Assembly (NCBI GenBank): GCA_005784505.1
Contig: VCAZ01000018.1
Span: 917,316-981,315 of the forward strand
Source: Bagarius yarrelli
Lineage: Eukaryota; Chordata; Actinopteri; Siluriformes; Sisoridae
Direction: 5' to 3'
Length of the DNA: 64,000 nucleotides
A program made the position numbers and the translations under genes. The notes beneath the pieces were generated by a model that was given only the letters and a program-made list of their open reading frames with translations, was not told the origin of the DNA and did no database searches. Below are positions 34,025 through 45,270 of the stretch, piece after piece. How positions within the stretch are numbered: position 1 is the stretch's first letter; the number at the start of each line of letters is the position of its first letter.

Positions 34025-35058
34025 ACCCAGACATCCACTTATGTTTTATGTATTTATCCACCCATCCCATCATCCTGTTTTCCCTTTAGCAGGTAATTTA
34101 GCCAAAAAAAATGTTTGGAAACAGTTCTGATTATAAAAACACTGTCACTGGGTTTGAAATTCAAAGTTTCCTTAACAAGAATTGTTTTTTTTTTTCGTTT
34201 CATAATCCATCCATCCGTTTATTCAACCATCTCTTTATCTATTTACCCAAACTATCCATTCATCCCAGGCTCCTTACTTTATTCATAGTAACAAAATCAC
34301 CATTATGTTAACAATACATTTTGTTTTAACAAATCCATCCATCCATCCATCCATCCATCCATCCATCCATCCATCTTACTCTATTTAAATAACCATCAAT
34401 TTATCCAAGTCTTTTAACTTATTCCATAGTCAAATCACTTTTATTTTAAGTTTACAATGCATTTTGTTGTACCAAATTCATCCGTCATTTGTCCCTCTAT
34501 CTACTGTCTAATCATTCATTCATTCTATCCACTTATCCATCCATCTATTACCCATTTATTTATCTATTTACTCTCCACCTATTCATCCATCCACCTATGT
34601 ATTTTTACCTATTTATGTAAAATTCCATTTATGTCTATTTATATATTCATCCATCCAGCCACCTTTTCTAGTCCCCCTTTTTATATTCATGAAGACACAT
34701 CCATCCGTTTAACCCTATATTTAATCCATCCATCCATCCATCCTTTCCTCCTTCTATCCAACAATCCACACATTTATGAAACTATATAGATTTCCTTTTA
34801 TATGTCCATCAGTCTCCCTATATTTTTTAACCATCCAGCCAGCCACCTACTTATATATCTATATATTAAGCATACATCTATCCATCCATCCATTTTACCC
34901 ATTTTATCTTTAATCTATCTATTCATCCCTTCTTTTATCCAAGAATCCACACATTTATGAATCTTTATAAAATTCCAATTATATGTCTATCTGTTTCCCT
35001 ATATTTATTTCACTATTCATCCACCCATCCACCCATCCACCCATCCATCCATCCATCC
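34025..35058. repeat. CCAT/ATCC-type degenerate tetranucleotide region
   Basis: About 1 kb of TCCA/TTTA tetranucleotide-derived sequence with a perfect (ATCC)n core at 34333-34375 and shorter runs at 34727-34742, 34880-34892 and 35022-35058. The 110-codon frame (Ser/Ile/His/Pro) is an artefact. aacaatacattttgtt/acaatgcattttgttgt with tccatc downstream occurs twice (34308, 34452), suggesting an internal duplication. Confidence 0.8.
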
Positions 35059-35964
35059 GACCCTAACAAAAATCAAAACACATATTGTCCTTAAAGCAAG
35101 TTAGAGAACTGAAAGTAGATGTTTGTATCAGTCGGTGCAGCTTGTCTTTGAGGCAGATGTCCTTACAGGCTGGCAGCCCTCTGGGAGTCTTACAGTAAAA
35201 CATCAAACTTGATTAATGACTGCTGTATCGACATCCCTAACCTTCCATCAGAAACCTGATCAGAGCCCAGCAGAGTGGAAAAGAGTGGAGGAGTGGAACT
35301 AGATCGTATTGCACAGTGATGGTTTCTGGTAAAGTGGACATTATTTATGCTGGATGGCTCTGTTACTGAGGCCTCTCTGGCTGTGGAGAAAAAGATCATA
35401 AAGTCTCAAGGCGAGTCTCTAAATATCCAAACAGCTCCATCATTCACTCTGATGTGATACCACCCTCATATCCATTAACACCAGATTATATTTCAGGCTG
35501 GGCGTTTTATATCCGATAAAGATGGACATAGCCGAAACTAACTATCTGTCTAGCACGTCTTTTTCTCTCACCTTTTTTCTGGGTGATTATAACATTTTTT
35601 TTATTCTTACCATTTTTTTCTTCTATTAAAAATGATAACAATTATAGTTTCTATAACTTTATTATTTTTTTTCTTTACCTCATGAGATTTTCACTACAAT
35701 TCTGACACGAATCCAATTACTTAGCGCTTAGCCCCAAGGAAATAATGCTTGTACCTAATAAATAATATTTAACAAATCTGTGTTGAAGAAATAGCTGCAG
35801 GCGACAAAAAAAAATTACAAAAATAAAATCTAATTTCATTGAGGTTGTTGCTTGTATGGGGCAACGTGGGAAAATTAAGTATAAAAAAAATAATAGAATA
35901 AATCAACAGAATTGGAAGGTTTACAATGATTCTTGGCTCTGATTGGTCATCATACTGGCTTTGT
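35059..35964. other. No recognised feature
   Basis: Unique sequence; the region near 35940 (gctctgattggtcat) may be a decayed family Y end. Nothing else supported. Confidence 0.35.
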
Positions 35965-36150
35965 TTTTACAGCACCCCTGGAGCAGGAAGCGTTAAGGGG
36001 CTAACTGTAACAGTGTCTGGCTGGTGGTGGTGGGGCTTGAACCCAGATCGTCTTGGTCTTCAGATCAAAAACTTAGGCTGACGGTGCTGGTGCTCGAACC
36101 CAGGTCTTCCTGGTCTTCAGCGCCTTAACCACTTGAGCCACCACTATGCA
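35965..36150 (-). mobile_element. tRNA-derived SINE with duplicated B-box segment
   Basis: Reverse head at the right (gccttaaccacttgagccac). The B-box-complement segment occurs twice (36036 ttgaacccagatcgtcttgg; 36095 tcgaacccaggtcttcctgg), a ~60-bp local duplication within the element. Confidence 0.75.
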
Positions 36151-36242
36151 CAACTGACGCTCTGGTGTTTGTTGTGATTAACGATTCTTGTAAATGAAAT
36201 TTGTTTTTTTTCTACATATTTTAGAAAGTTGGGGTCAGCTTA

Positions 36243-36335
36243 TGATACAGCGCCCCCTGGAGCAGAAAGGGTTAAAAGTCTTGCATAAGAACCCAACAGT
36301 GGCTGACTGGCAACGGTGGGGCTTGAACCCTTACA
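36243..36335 (-). mobile_element. tRNA-derived SINE, truncated
   Basis: acagcgccccctggagcaga, aacccaacagtggctgactg and ggtggggcttgaaccctt match the same sub-family as 36930-37140; head missing. Confidence 0.7.
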
Positions 36336-36929
36336 GTGACTGAACTTGAATTAGGTAAAATAAACCAAATTTAACTGTGAAAAGTCATTCGAGTAGCTTA
36401 CAGTAGCACCGTCACCAGTAAAAAAAAAAAAAAAGGTTACAAAGGTTTGACTATTCGGCTGTCATAATTAGAAGTTTTTGAAGCATTACTAGACATTATA
36501 ATAATGCTTAGACAGCATTTGGATCGAATTATAGAGAATTATTAGCACAGCTCTAATGGCTGCTAATTGCGGCTTGAACAGAAAAGCAATATTTTCAGCC
36601 ACTTAGCTGTAATTTTGGTTTCCAAGTTGAAAAGCTATACAAATCTCTAATGAATATTGAGGCTTTTTATTAAAAGTCTGTAATTGATCATTTCCTGGTG
36701 TTCATTCCAAAGAAAACAGTTTTGCAAACCTATTCAACGGAATCTTCCCACCTTACAATACAATTTCAAGGTTAATACAAGACAAAGATAGTTCCAGGTT
36801 GTCTTATGTAGAAGAAGTGTAATGTTTAGTGTGGCATGGTCTGCATGTCTGGGTTCTGAAAGTAGACGGGTAGAGATCTGGAAATGGATCCCAGAATCAG
36901 ACATATAGAATTTATCTAAGTACGTTACG
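36336..36929. other. No gene; candidate conserved element
   Basis: 36525-36720 is unique with several homeodomain-type words and is listed in findings. An A14 run lies near 36420. Confidence 0.3.
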
Positions 36930-37140
36930 GCACAGTGAAATTCTTTCTTCGGATATCCTTGGTTAGAAAGTCGGGGTCAGAGCGCAGGGTCAGCGATGAT
37001 ACATCGCCTCTGGAGCAAAAAGGGTTAAGGGTCTTGCTCAAGGACCCAAAGGTGGCTGACTGGTGGGGATGAGGCTTGAATCCAGGTCTTCCTGGTCCTC
37101 GGATCAACAACTCAGCACCTTAACCATTTGAGCCACCACC
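36930..37140 (-). mobile_element. tRNA-derived SINE, long sub-family
   Basis: Reads in reverse: cacagtgaaattctttcttc, ggggtcagagcgcagggtca, tctggagcaaaaagggttaa, ggcttgaatccaggtctt, then ccttaaccatttgagccacc at the head. Longest copy of this sub-family in the window. Confidence 0.8.
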
Positions 37141-37194
37141 TATTTAACTACTCAAAACAACCCGTTAAGACGTACCATCAAAAATAACCCACCA

Positions 37195-37305
37195 GGATAT
37201 TATGTGACTGTGAAATTTGTTTCTTTGCATATCCCATCTTAGAAAGTTTGGGTCAGAGCACAGGGTCAGATATAATACAGTGGAGCTGTCTGGAGCAAGA
37301 CGGGT
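37195..37305 (-). mobile_element. tRNA-derived SINE, truncated by a MITE
   Basis: tgtgaaatttgtttctttgc, gggtcagagcacagggtcag and tctggagcaagacgggttag match 36930-37040; the sequence then switches to a MITE fragment at about 37306. Confidence 0.7.
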
Positions 37306-37436
37306 TAGTAATGTACAGCATTTACCCTGGAGATTAGACGACTCCACTTGCTGCTCTTGCTGGGCGGATGTTACGCCGTTCACATTTTAGCTCGCAACTC
37401 AACGCAAAGAATCGGCCGAGAGACGACTCGTATTTC
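37306..37436 (-). mobile_element. MITE fragment related to 57757-58221
   Basis: aatgtacagcatttacc, agacgactccac, cattttagctcgcaactcaa and gagagacgactcgtatt are the inverse of segments in the MITE at 57757-58221. Both termini are missing. Confidence 0.65.
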
Positions 37437-38023
37437 AGTTTATATAAATTTACAAAACCTGAAGGCGCTGATTGCATCTTACTCATTGTTCGAATCAAAT
37501 TATTTCAAACTATTAATATTAATAATAAATATTTTACAAGTACCCCAGTTTCCCCAGAGTCCCCGTTACAGGAAATTAGAAATGTAGGTTTTTGTTACGT
37601 TTAAACAATTTCTGTTAGCCCTGGTAGAACAAGTCATCTATTTAGCTCAAGGGGAAACCTCAGCCTGGTCATGCTCTGCAATCTTCGAAATTGAAGGTTC
37701 TAGTAATTGTGGAACAACTCAACGGCTCCTGGATGGTAAATGTAGCTTGCGGCGAGTTTAGATAACTCTTATTTTTTAGCTATTTATGAATAGATATTTA
37801 TCTTTTGTGGCATAAACAGAAGAAACAGAAGCTGCTAAGGTGACAGGGTTTTTTTGTTCTGTGGGGTGGTCCTAGGATACTCGACGAATGAGACGCAGGT
37901 ACAGTGTCTTGTTATAGTAGTATATTTCTTTCACAAATCTAAAAAGTGTGTTAAAGTCGGCTTGTAGATGAAATATTTCTTAGTTTTTCAAATCTGATGG
38001 TCTCAAATTGGGTTATGGCCAGA

Positions 38024-38065
<42 letters not shown>

Positions 38066-38487
38066 GGATGGTTCAAATGCATTAATCTCCGATCAAATAT
38101 GTTTTGATTTGAATGTATTGCTTTCCAAATTCCTTGTTCCTGCAATTTTTTTAGGAATATTGTTGATCTAGCAAATATTCTTATTATTATAAGTGAATTA
38201 AGTCTTTCCTATGCAACACTTAATTTCATTTTATCATTGGTGGCTATTTTAGCTGCTCAGGTTTGAGGTAGACCTTCAGGTTGTGGTCTCTCTCACTCAG
38301 TTGAACTAATCATCAAAGGAGTTAAAGCCAATGTTTCCAGGCGGCAGCGTCTGTTGATGAGGTTTGTGGCAGAGACAAAAAAAACGTCTTCACATTCCTT
38401 ACCAAATACCAAACAACCTAATTTTAAAATCATTAAAATCAACTACAAAAATTCAGCAGCCATTAATTATGTTAATAATTAATGATT
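37437..38487. other. No gene; (AC)n microsatellite
   Basis: Unique sequence with an (AC)n run of about 18 units at 38027-38064. No element recognised. Confidence 0.45.
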
Positions 38488-38755
38488 TTATTCATTCATT
38501 TTCTATACCTGCTTTATTCCTGAATTAGGGGTCACATGGATCTGCTGGAGGCCACACACACACTCACTCCATGGGCAATTTAGAATCACCAATCAATCTA
38601 ACATACATGTTTTTGGACCGTGGGAGGAAACTGGAGAACCCGGAGTAAACACACACACACACACACACAGGAAGAACATGCAAACTCTAGACGGAAAGAC
38701 CCCTGCAGGGGAATCAAACCCGGGACCTTCTTGCTGTGAGGCAACAGTGCTACAT
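38488..38755 (-). mobile_element. V-SINE with internal deletion
   Basis: Reverse V-SINE: ttcattcattttctatacct tail, gcaatttagaatcaccaatc, gtgggaggaaactggagaac, aagacccctgcaggggaatc and gaccttcttgctgtgaggca head. The gacaggtcaccagtc part of the tail is missing. An (AC)n run of about 11 units sits in the central block. Confidence 0.88.
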
Positions 38756-41419
38756 TTTTGGCAAACCGTCCATCACTTGGCCATCATTTGATCTCTCCCT
38801 TAACCATCACCCCGACTTCACACTGGTAAATTAACAGTTTGGTTAGGCATGATGGTAAGTACAACAGACACGGGAAAAAACTGATCAGTTACAGTCAAAC
38901 TAGACACGAAGACGAGGAACATGACAGTACCAAAGAATGAACAAACATAAAGAACTACCCTAGGCTGTATTTCAATACACTTACCTAACCTAACTAACAA
39001 TAGAGTAATTTCTAACAACCTAGGCTAAGATATAAAAAATACAGAGGGGGGGGCACATGCCCTCTAACCCTAGGTTGTCTAGATGGTAAACAAACCTACG
39101 TGGTCATATGTAGGTGGGTTCTCGGTGTTCCCTGTTTCCAGGCCTATTTGAATACGAGTTAATTGTTTTTCTTTATGACTTTTTTAAACACGTTTATTTC
39201 ATACATCAGATTTCATTCCTTCTATTCTTCCACTTAACTTTAATTTTATTATTATTCATTTTTTTTATTTTATTTCATATCAGATCATTAGGTGTTTTTT
39301 TGAACACATTAAAAAAAATATTTGTAGCTAGTTTCAGACTATTTTTTAAACTAATTTCTATTTATTAACTATAAACTCCCAATAAAATGAAGGCACTTCC
39401 TGCCACATAATTTTTAAAAAACTAAAATAAAAACCAGTTATAGTTACCCAGTTATGGGTAAGGGTTCGTTCCCGTTTTAGGTCCTGGTTTGTGTAGGGTT
39501 GGTTGGCATCCTCTGCTTAGTACGTTATACCGCTCCAGACTCCTTCTGGTGTACATTGATCGCTAAGCTTACCATAACCTTTGTTAATAAGGGGGCAAGA
39601 ATATCTTTGCGTTATTCTCCCACCGCCATGCTTCACAGTAGAGAAGGTGTTCTTAGATTTGGCTGTCTGCCAAACACAGTGCTTTGTGCCGTGGCTTAAT
39701 AGTTCAGCTTTATCCTATTAGAGCAGAAGATCTTTTTAAATATTTGCTATGCGTTAAACATACAGTCCATCTTGGCAAGCTGCATCTTGTACACCTTTTT
39801 ATATGGATACGAGTGGAACAGATGTGAATGTTACTATATTTGTATTTCTCTATATTTTGTTCTCTTTTCTTTGGTTACTACTAAGTCACACGTCCCTGGA
39901 GTTCAAAATCCTTCTAATTAATTATCTGCTTTAGCTGTTATTTTTCTGTCTGAATATCAATTAGCCACTAGCTGTGCAGTGTTGAACTCTGGTTCTAATG
40001 GTGTAAGAAATAAAACGAGCGTCTCGTTTCCCTCTGTAGAAAGCATACTAATTAAATATATGCTAAGGTAGGTGTTGCTAACTGCCTGAGAACATGATCT
40101 CCTGTCTGAGCTTGCCTTGCTAGCTACCATTGAGCTTCAAATGCTTCGGTTCTGTTGGTTTGCACCTGCTGTTTAGAGGAATGAAGGAAAGAAGAATCAC
40201 TGCTCGAGTGTTATTTCGATCTGCTACGTTTCCTGAGGAAGTGAATTAAGTCAGTTATTCCCACAGTGATGCAGCTCTTATAAATGTTATTTATAACCTT
40301 TTAAGGTAATATTGCAAAATGTTATAAGGTGTTTAATTTTAAGAAATGAAGCTATTTGGATGTGCTGTTATGGGAAACTATAAGCAAAAAGTTAAAATCT
40401 TGCTATGAAAATGTTTTTTTTTTCCAGTTCTATTTTTTAAAATAATTTTTTTGGATGTTTTTTTAGGTTAAAAATTAATAGTAATTTAAAAAAAAAACGT
40501 GTTAATTCAACCGTTAACTTTATACACGTATGAGAATGGAATTTTATAATTATGATTTTTATTCCTTATCCTTTTATTTTAATTTATGTTCTAGCTTTCT
40601 TAAATATTTATTCATCATTAATAAAACAAAGACTTTAATAATAAAATATTGAATTACTCTGCCGTAATACTCTGTATAACAAAGACGCAATTGAGTTAAA
40701 TAAAATAATAATTATAAATGACTTTAAACTTAAAAATATTGTTCTATACCTTTAAGCTTTACTACCTCACTATATTTTTAAAAATATTTCTAAATTTCCC
40801 ACCTATCCGTTAATAGATTTTGGAATTATTTAAATAAACGTAAAAAAAAATGATGGAGGGAATGAAAACTCTTATTTAAAAAAAAAAGCATGTTTTAATT
40901 TGCAAAGCAATTAAAATTCCAAGACCTCTTCAACGGATTACCCATAATTCCATAGGCATGAAAGCAGCAGAACTAAGCACGTCAGGAAATACACTCGTTC
41001 CTCTATTCATCCGGGATTTGCACTAGAAATTATTTAACCGTATTAAACATGTTAGCCAGGTTGTAATCCGCAAAATTTTGACTGACACGCTTAGTATTCG
41101 CTTCACACTTCTCCAAGCAGTCTTGGCGGGAAAAGAACACTACTAGCGGTGGTAACAAGCAATCCTATGTCCCTCATTCAATAAACATTTGCCCCGGTGC
41201 CTTAAAGGTCATTCCTTGGTTCATATCAAACAAGAAACGGGCCTCTGATAAATATTTTAAAAAGAAGTCAACAGTTTGTAGCATGAAAATAAACGCATAA
41301 GAATCGATACTGGATTTTCTTTTTTCAATCAAAGACTTTTACTTTAACAATCGGTTTTGTTGATTGTTTGCTAGCATGGATACAACATATAGACAAATGC
41401 ATTTAAACACCTGACCCTC
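38756..41419. other. No recognised feature
   Basis: Longest unannotated stretch, about 2.7 kb, extremely AT-rich between 40400 and 40900. I see no repeat, exon or element. Confidence 0.4.
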
Positions 41420-41775
41420 ACATCTATTTTTAATCCAGATGTTAGTCTTACTATTTTTTCCCCTATAATCACCTCCAGACTAATAGTAACTCTTTCCACT
41501 GGATTGGGTCATGTGACTGTGTGGATTTTTGATCATTTGGTTACAATAGTATTTGTGAGATCAAAAAACTAATGTTGATGGTGAGGAGGTCTGGGGTTCC
41601 AGAGTTAGGACTCCAGAACATTCAGAATATGGAAGACGTCTTCATGGAGATCAGGGGCTGTTTGCAGAGAGTTTGAGTCTCGTGATGCTAGAGCATGCAA
41701 AGACGTTCTAGACAACCGCGTGGTTTAGACTTTTTGGCAACAATTTGGCTAAGACACTTCTGTGGGTTCTGCGGT
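41420..41775 (-). pseudogene. Tc1-like transposase C-terminal relic
   Basis: In order: ccagatgttagtcttacta, ctttccactggattgggtca, gatcaaaaaactaatgttg, gtgaggaggtctggggttcc, gacgttctagacaaccg. These match the relics at 62545-63260, whose complement is a decayed Tc1-family catalytic C-terminus. Reading frame is lost throughout. Confidence 0.65.
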
Positions 41776-42758
41776 AGTTATTGCTTAAATTTCTGTAATG
41801 GAACTGTTGATTATAGAAGCTCGGAAATTGTATTGGTTATTACGAAGCTGTTATTTTGCCCCGCAGTCACTTAATCAACTTTCGCACAAACAGAACCGAG
41901 AATAACGAAGCTCTGTAGTGGGATAAAGGAGAATAATTATCGGTTATTTGCCTGAAGTGTAATTCAGTGGTTGCCCTAATGCTTCTTTCCTATAATTAAA
42001 ATAAATAACTCAGTCATTTAGAGGCTCCACAATGCTCCCGTTTTTTCCGGGTTGCAGGTTTCAAAAGCCGCCTGTGGTTTCGCAGGTACTTTTCTTCTCT
42101 ACACCCGTGTGCATTCCTGCCAGCTGAAATTCTTTTATCTGTGTAAAGGTGGCATTTCCACAGTTAATGGATGGGCCGGCCCATTGATTTACCACGCTTG
42201 TCATCCATCGTTCTGTCAGAGCACAAAAGAGACCATTCTGTAGCTAGAAATCGAAACGCCTGTGGATATTAAAACCTGGAGAGACACCGAAAGCTTTTCA
42301 CAATCAAGTCGACGCTCAAAGGGCTTTTTTTTTTTTTTGGTTCCCTCTGGCAAGTGGCTGGTGGAGGTGAGAGAAGACAAAAGATTCACTCGGAGCCCCG
42401 ACTGTGATTGTCCGAGTGGATTTGGAGCATCATCACTCAGTAGACTCATCGCTCAGTAAATGAAATCTTAACACTGAACGATAATAAGCAAATACACCTT
42501 TAAACCGTAGGGTTTCAGGTACTGATAGAGAAATCAGATGTGCTTCCAATATCTGGAATCTTGTAAAGCGCCGCCGTAAATCATCTTTATCTTTTTTTTA
42601 GTGGCCAGGAGAGAAAAGCATTATTGAGTAATGAGGCAACAAAAGCCCCTCTGAACCCGGATTAGTTTTAACTGCGGAGGTGGAGCTGTGTAATAAATTA
42701 TACGAGTATCTTTTAGGATTTTAGCCAATACATTAAAAGATATCAAGCTGATTTGTTT
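41776..42758. other. No gene; candidate conserved element
   Basis: 42020-42235 is balanced-composition unique sequence listed in findings. The rest is unremarkable. Confidence 0.3.
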
Positions 42759-42982
42759 GTATAGTGGAACCACAGCATAAGGATGTCCTCCCTTATGAAT
42801 TTTCCTAAGAAATATGAAGTCGGCGGATCACATCCGGGGGCCGTCTGAAACTCGTGGAAAGCTTATATTTGCTTATATTATTGTCTGGAACAGATTATCT
42901 GCCTGTATGTTGTTACTTACAGTAAAAATTCATAACGCAATATACCATTTTTCGGCTACAGAACCAAAGGTTCCACTGTATG
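42759..42982. mobile_element. MITE with GTGGAACC/GGTTCCAC termini
   Basis: atagtggaaccacagcata at the left and aaaggttccactgtatg at the right are inverted; the interior (cttatgaattttcctaagaa) resembles fish elements beginning CAGTGGAACCT. About 220 bp, non-coding. Class likely hAT-like, from memory only. Confidence 0.55.
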
Positions 42983-44641
42983 TGATTTGCTTCAGTCAAT
43001 TTCCTCACCGACCTCCTAATGCAGGTTTGGCATCTGTATTTATGGTCATGTGACCTGCTCATGATCAATGTAGCACGCTAAATTACATCTAATTTATTCT
43101 GTCCAAATGGTACGTAATTACGAGAAGGCTATTTATACTGTGCTTTACCCAGGCAAAGATACCTTTCACACTTGCACTTGGAATCTTGTCTCATTGTGTA
43201 AAAACTAGGATGTTGATAGGTCAGGTGACTACATATCAAACTTTACAGACGATTAAAAAATAAAATCGTAACAAAGCTAATGAACCTGTGAAACCTGTGA
43301 ATGATGGCCCCTTAACCCCGCTGATGTGTGTGACAAACTGTTAATTAAAGAGGCGACTCATTGGATTTATTCGCTCATGGGTAATTATGTGATATGAAGA
43401 TAAGAAAAAGGTTAAAGTGGAAAACGTACAGGACCGGATTGGTATCCTGGTAAAGTATTACCATGTGACAGTTACTCATGACCACTTTCTGTATGAGTAT
43501 GAAATATCAGGGCGTACACTTTATAAAGTTCACCTTCCCATGTAGCATCTTCTAGAAGGGCAGTTATGGTTTCATTTGTCCAAAATCATTAGCTATGTAA
43601 AGCAGCAGTATTCAACTAAGCCCACTTCAGATTTTCTGACTAAATCCAATTCTTCTTTTGATGACATGCTAACATTATCTCATAAAACTGAGGTGTATTC
43701 GATATCTGTATTTACACTTTACACGACAAAACAACCCAATGTAGACGTACTGACCAGAAAAGGAAGTAAAAAGTGGCTAATTCCGTAATTTGCCTTCCAC
43801 ACCATATTTAAAAGCAAAACAACGTTATTGGGCTCGCTTTTTTCTGTTCGGCGTCCACTTGAGTTGACATTATGGATCACGGTTGTTGACAGGTCGCAGA
43901 CGCTAATGCACATATCCGATTTGTTTACGCATAAAGAAAGTGACTTAAAAATATCATACTCTATGCTTCTTCTTTTTTTCTCCTTGCTTACACTACTGTG
44001 GGTCGTGTGCCATGTTGGAGCATAAACATCTAAATTGAGTCATGTGATACATGCAGTCTAAAATGCGACCTAATTGACAGTGCTGCCCGAGTCCCTGTTT
44101 CCCTCCTGTGGTTTGTTTGTGTCTTTATTTGTCTTTTGTCTTTTCTTGTTATTTTTTGTCCTCTTATATAGCTTTTTTTTTTTTTTTTTTTAAATCCTAA
44201 TTCGTCTCTGGACATCTTTTGTCCAGTCTTTGTAGACCAAATTCTTGCTGTGTTACTCCTCGTTTTCTCTTCTGGCTGCTGGAAGAAAAATTCATCGAAT
44301 TGTTAGAGGAGCGAATCAAGTCATTGTTATTTGCTGATTAGTTTCTTTGTGTGTGGTGTACACCCCCCCCCCCCCCCCCCCTCCACATCCCCAACAATCA
44401 ACTCAACAGTGATCCAAGCCGTAATTTTGCTGTTTTGGCGCCACCAAAATGTCAAACGTCTCTCTTTTTTTCTTTTGTACACAAGTCTACGCGTGATATG
44501 ACGATGGAAAAATCAAGGAACTAATTTTTGGGTTGGCTTTTGTCAGGCAGCCAAGATATATATTTTTTTTATTAATTAGTTAATTGTGACTTTTATTATT
44601 TTATAGTTGTAAATTGATTTTCAGCCTTTGTAGTTACAGAA
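42983..44641. other. No recognised feature
   Basis: Unique sequence with T20 near 44170 and a ~19-base C run at 44363-44381. No supported gene. Confidence 0.4.
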
Positions 44642-44758
44642 GTAACCAGTTGTAATAGGTAGTAGTTATCCTTATAGTTCAAGTTGGAATTACGAGGCTG
44701 GGAGAGTTTAATTCCGACTTAAACTATAGGAACAGCTATTTTTATTACAACTGGTTAC
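44642..44758. repeat. Hairpin with ~48-bp arms
   Basis: Left arm starts gtaaccagttgtaata, right arm ends tattacaactggttac (exact complement at the base), with imperfect pairing inward through ttatagttcaagttggaatt versus aattccgacttaaactatag, and a ~14-base loop. Resembles a small palindromic MITE. Confidence 0.75.
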
Positions 44759-45084
44759 AATATTTTATTTAATTCTTCATATGGAATACTTTGGGCCATT
44801 TTCCTTTATCAAGGCGGACCTTACTTATTAATAACAATACTAATTAATCAAACGCAGTAACTCTTGGATCAGTGGTTGCTGCTCTATTATGGCTTTTGCC
44901 TCACGCCTCCTTTTCGTAATTACAACTTACGTTCTGCGAGTTTCCGTTCGACGAGCAAAAACATCAATGCACCCTAGCAGTTTGACGGCCACGTTGTAAC
45001 GCTGAAGCCCCGTAATTGCATAGTGTACAGCCAGCATCAGCATTTAAACCAATTATATCGCTGATATTTTCAATTCTTCTGACG

Positions 45085-45270
45085 TAGGGGTGTCCAAACT
45101 CGGTCCTGGAGGGTCGGGGTGTCCTGCAAATTTATCTTCAACCCCTACTCAAACACACCTAAACCAACTAATCAAGTTGCTGCTTGGTAGACTTGAAACT
45201 TACAGGTAGGTGTGATGTAGGAACTCTGCATGACACCCTGACCCTTTAGGACCGAGATTGGATACCCCTG
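45085..45270 (+). mobile_element. hAT-like palindromic MITE, copy 4
   Basis: Starts taggggtgtccaaactcggt and ends ggaccgagattggatacccc(tg), strongly inverted. Flanking octamers ttctgacg and tgcttatg agree at 5 of 8 positions, a possible decayed target duplication. Confidence 0.8.

Noticed and set aside
34025..35058. 110-codon frame in the CCAT region
   Set aside because: Pro/Ser/Ile/His composition is a translation of the tetranucleotide repeat.
38970..39010. AG|GTAAGT on the minus strand (acttacct at about 38979)
   Set aside because: The upstream minus-strand sequence is not pyrimidine-rich, so it is not a convincing recursive splice site.
44363..44381. Poly-C run as a regulatory or i-motif element
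   Set aside because: Isolated homopolymer without context; several similar runs occur here and assembly error is common at such sites.
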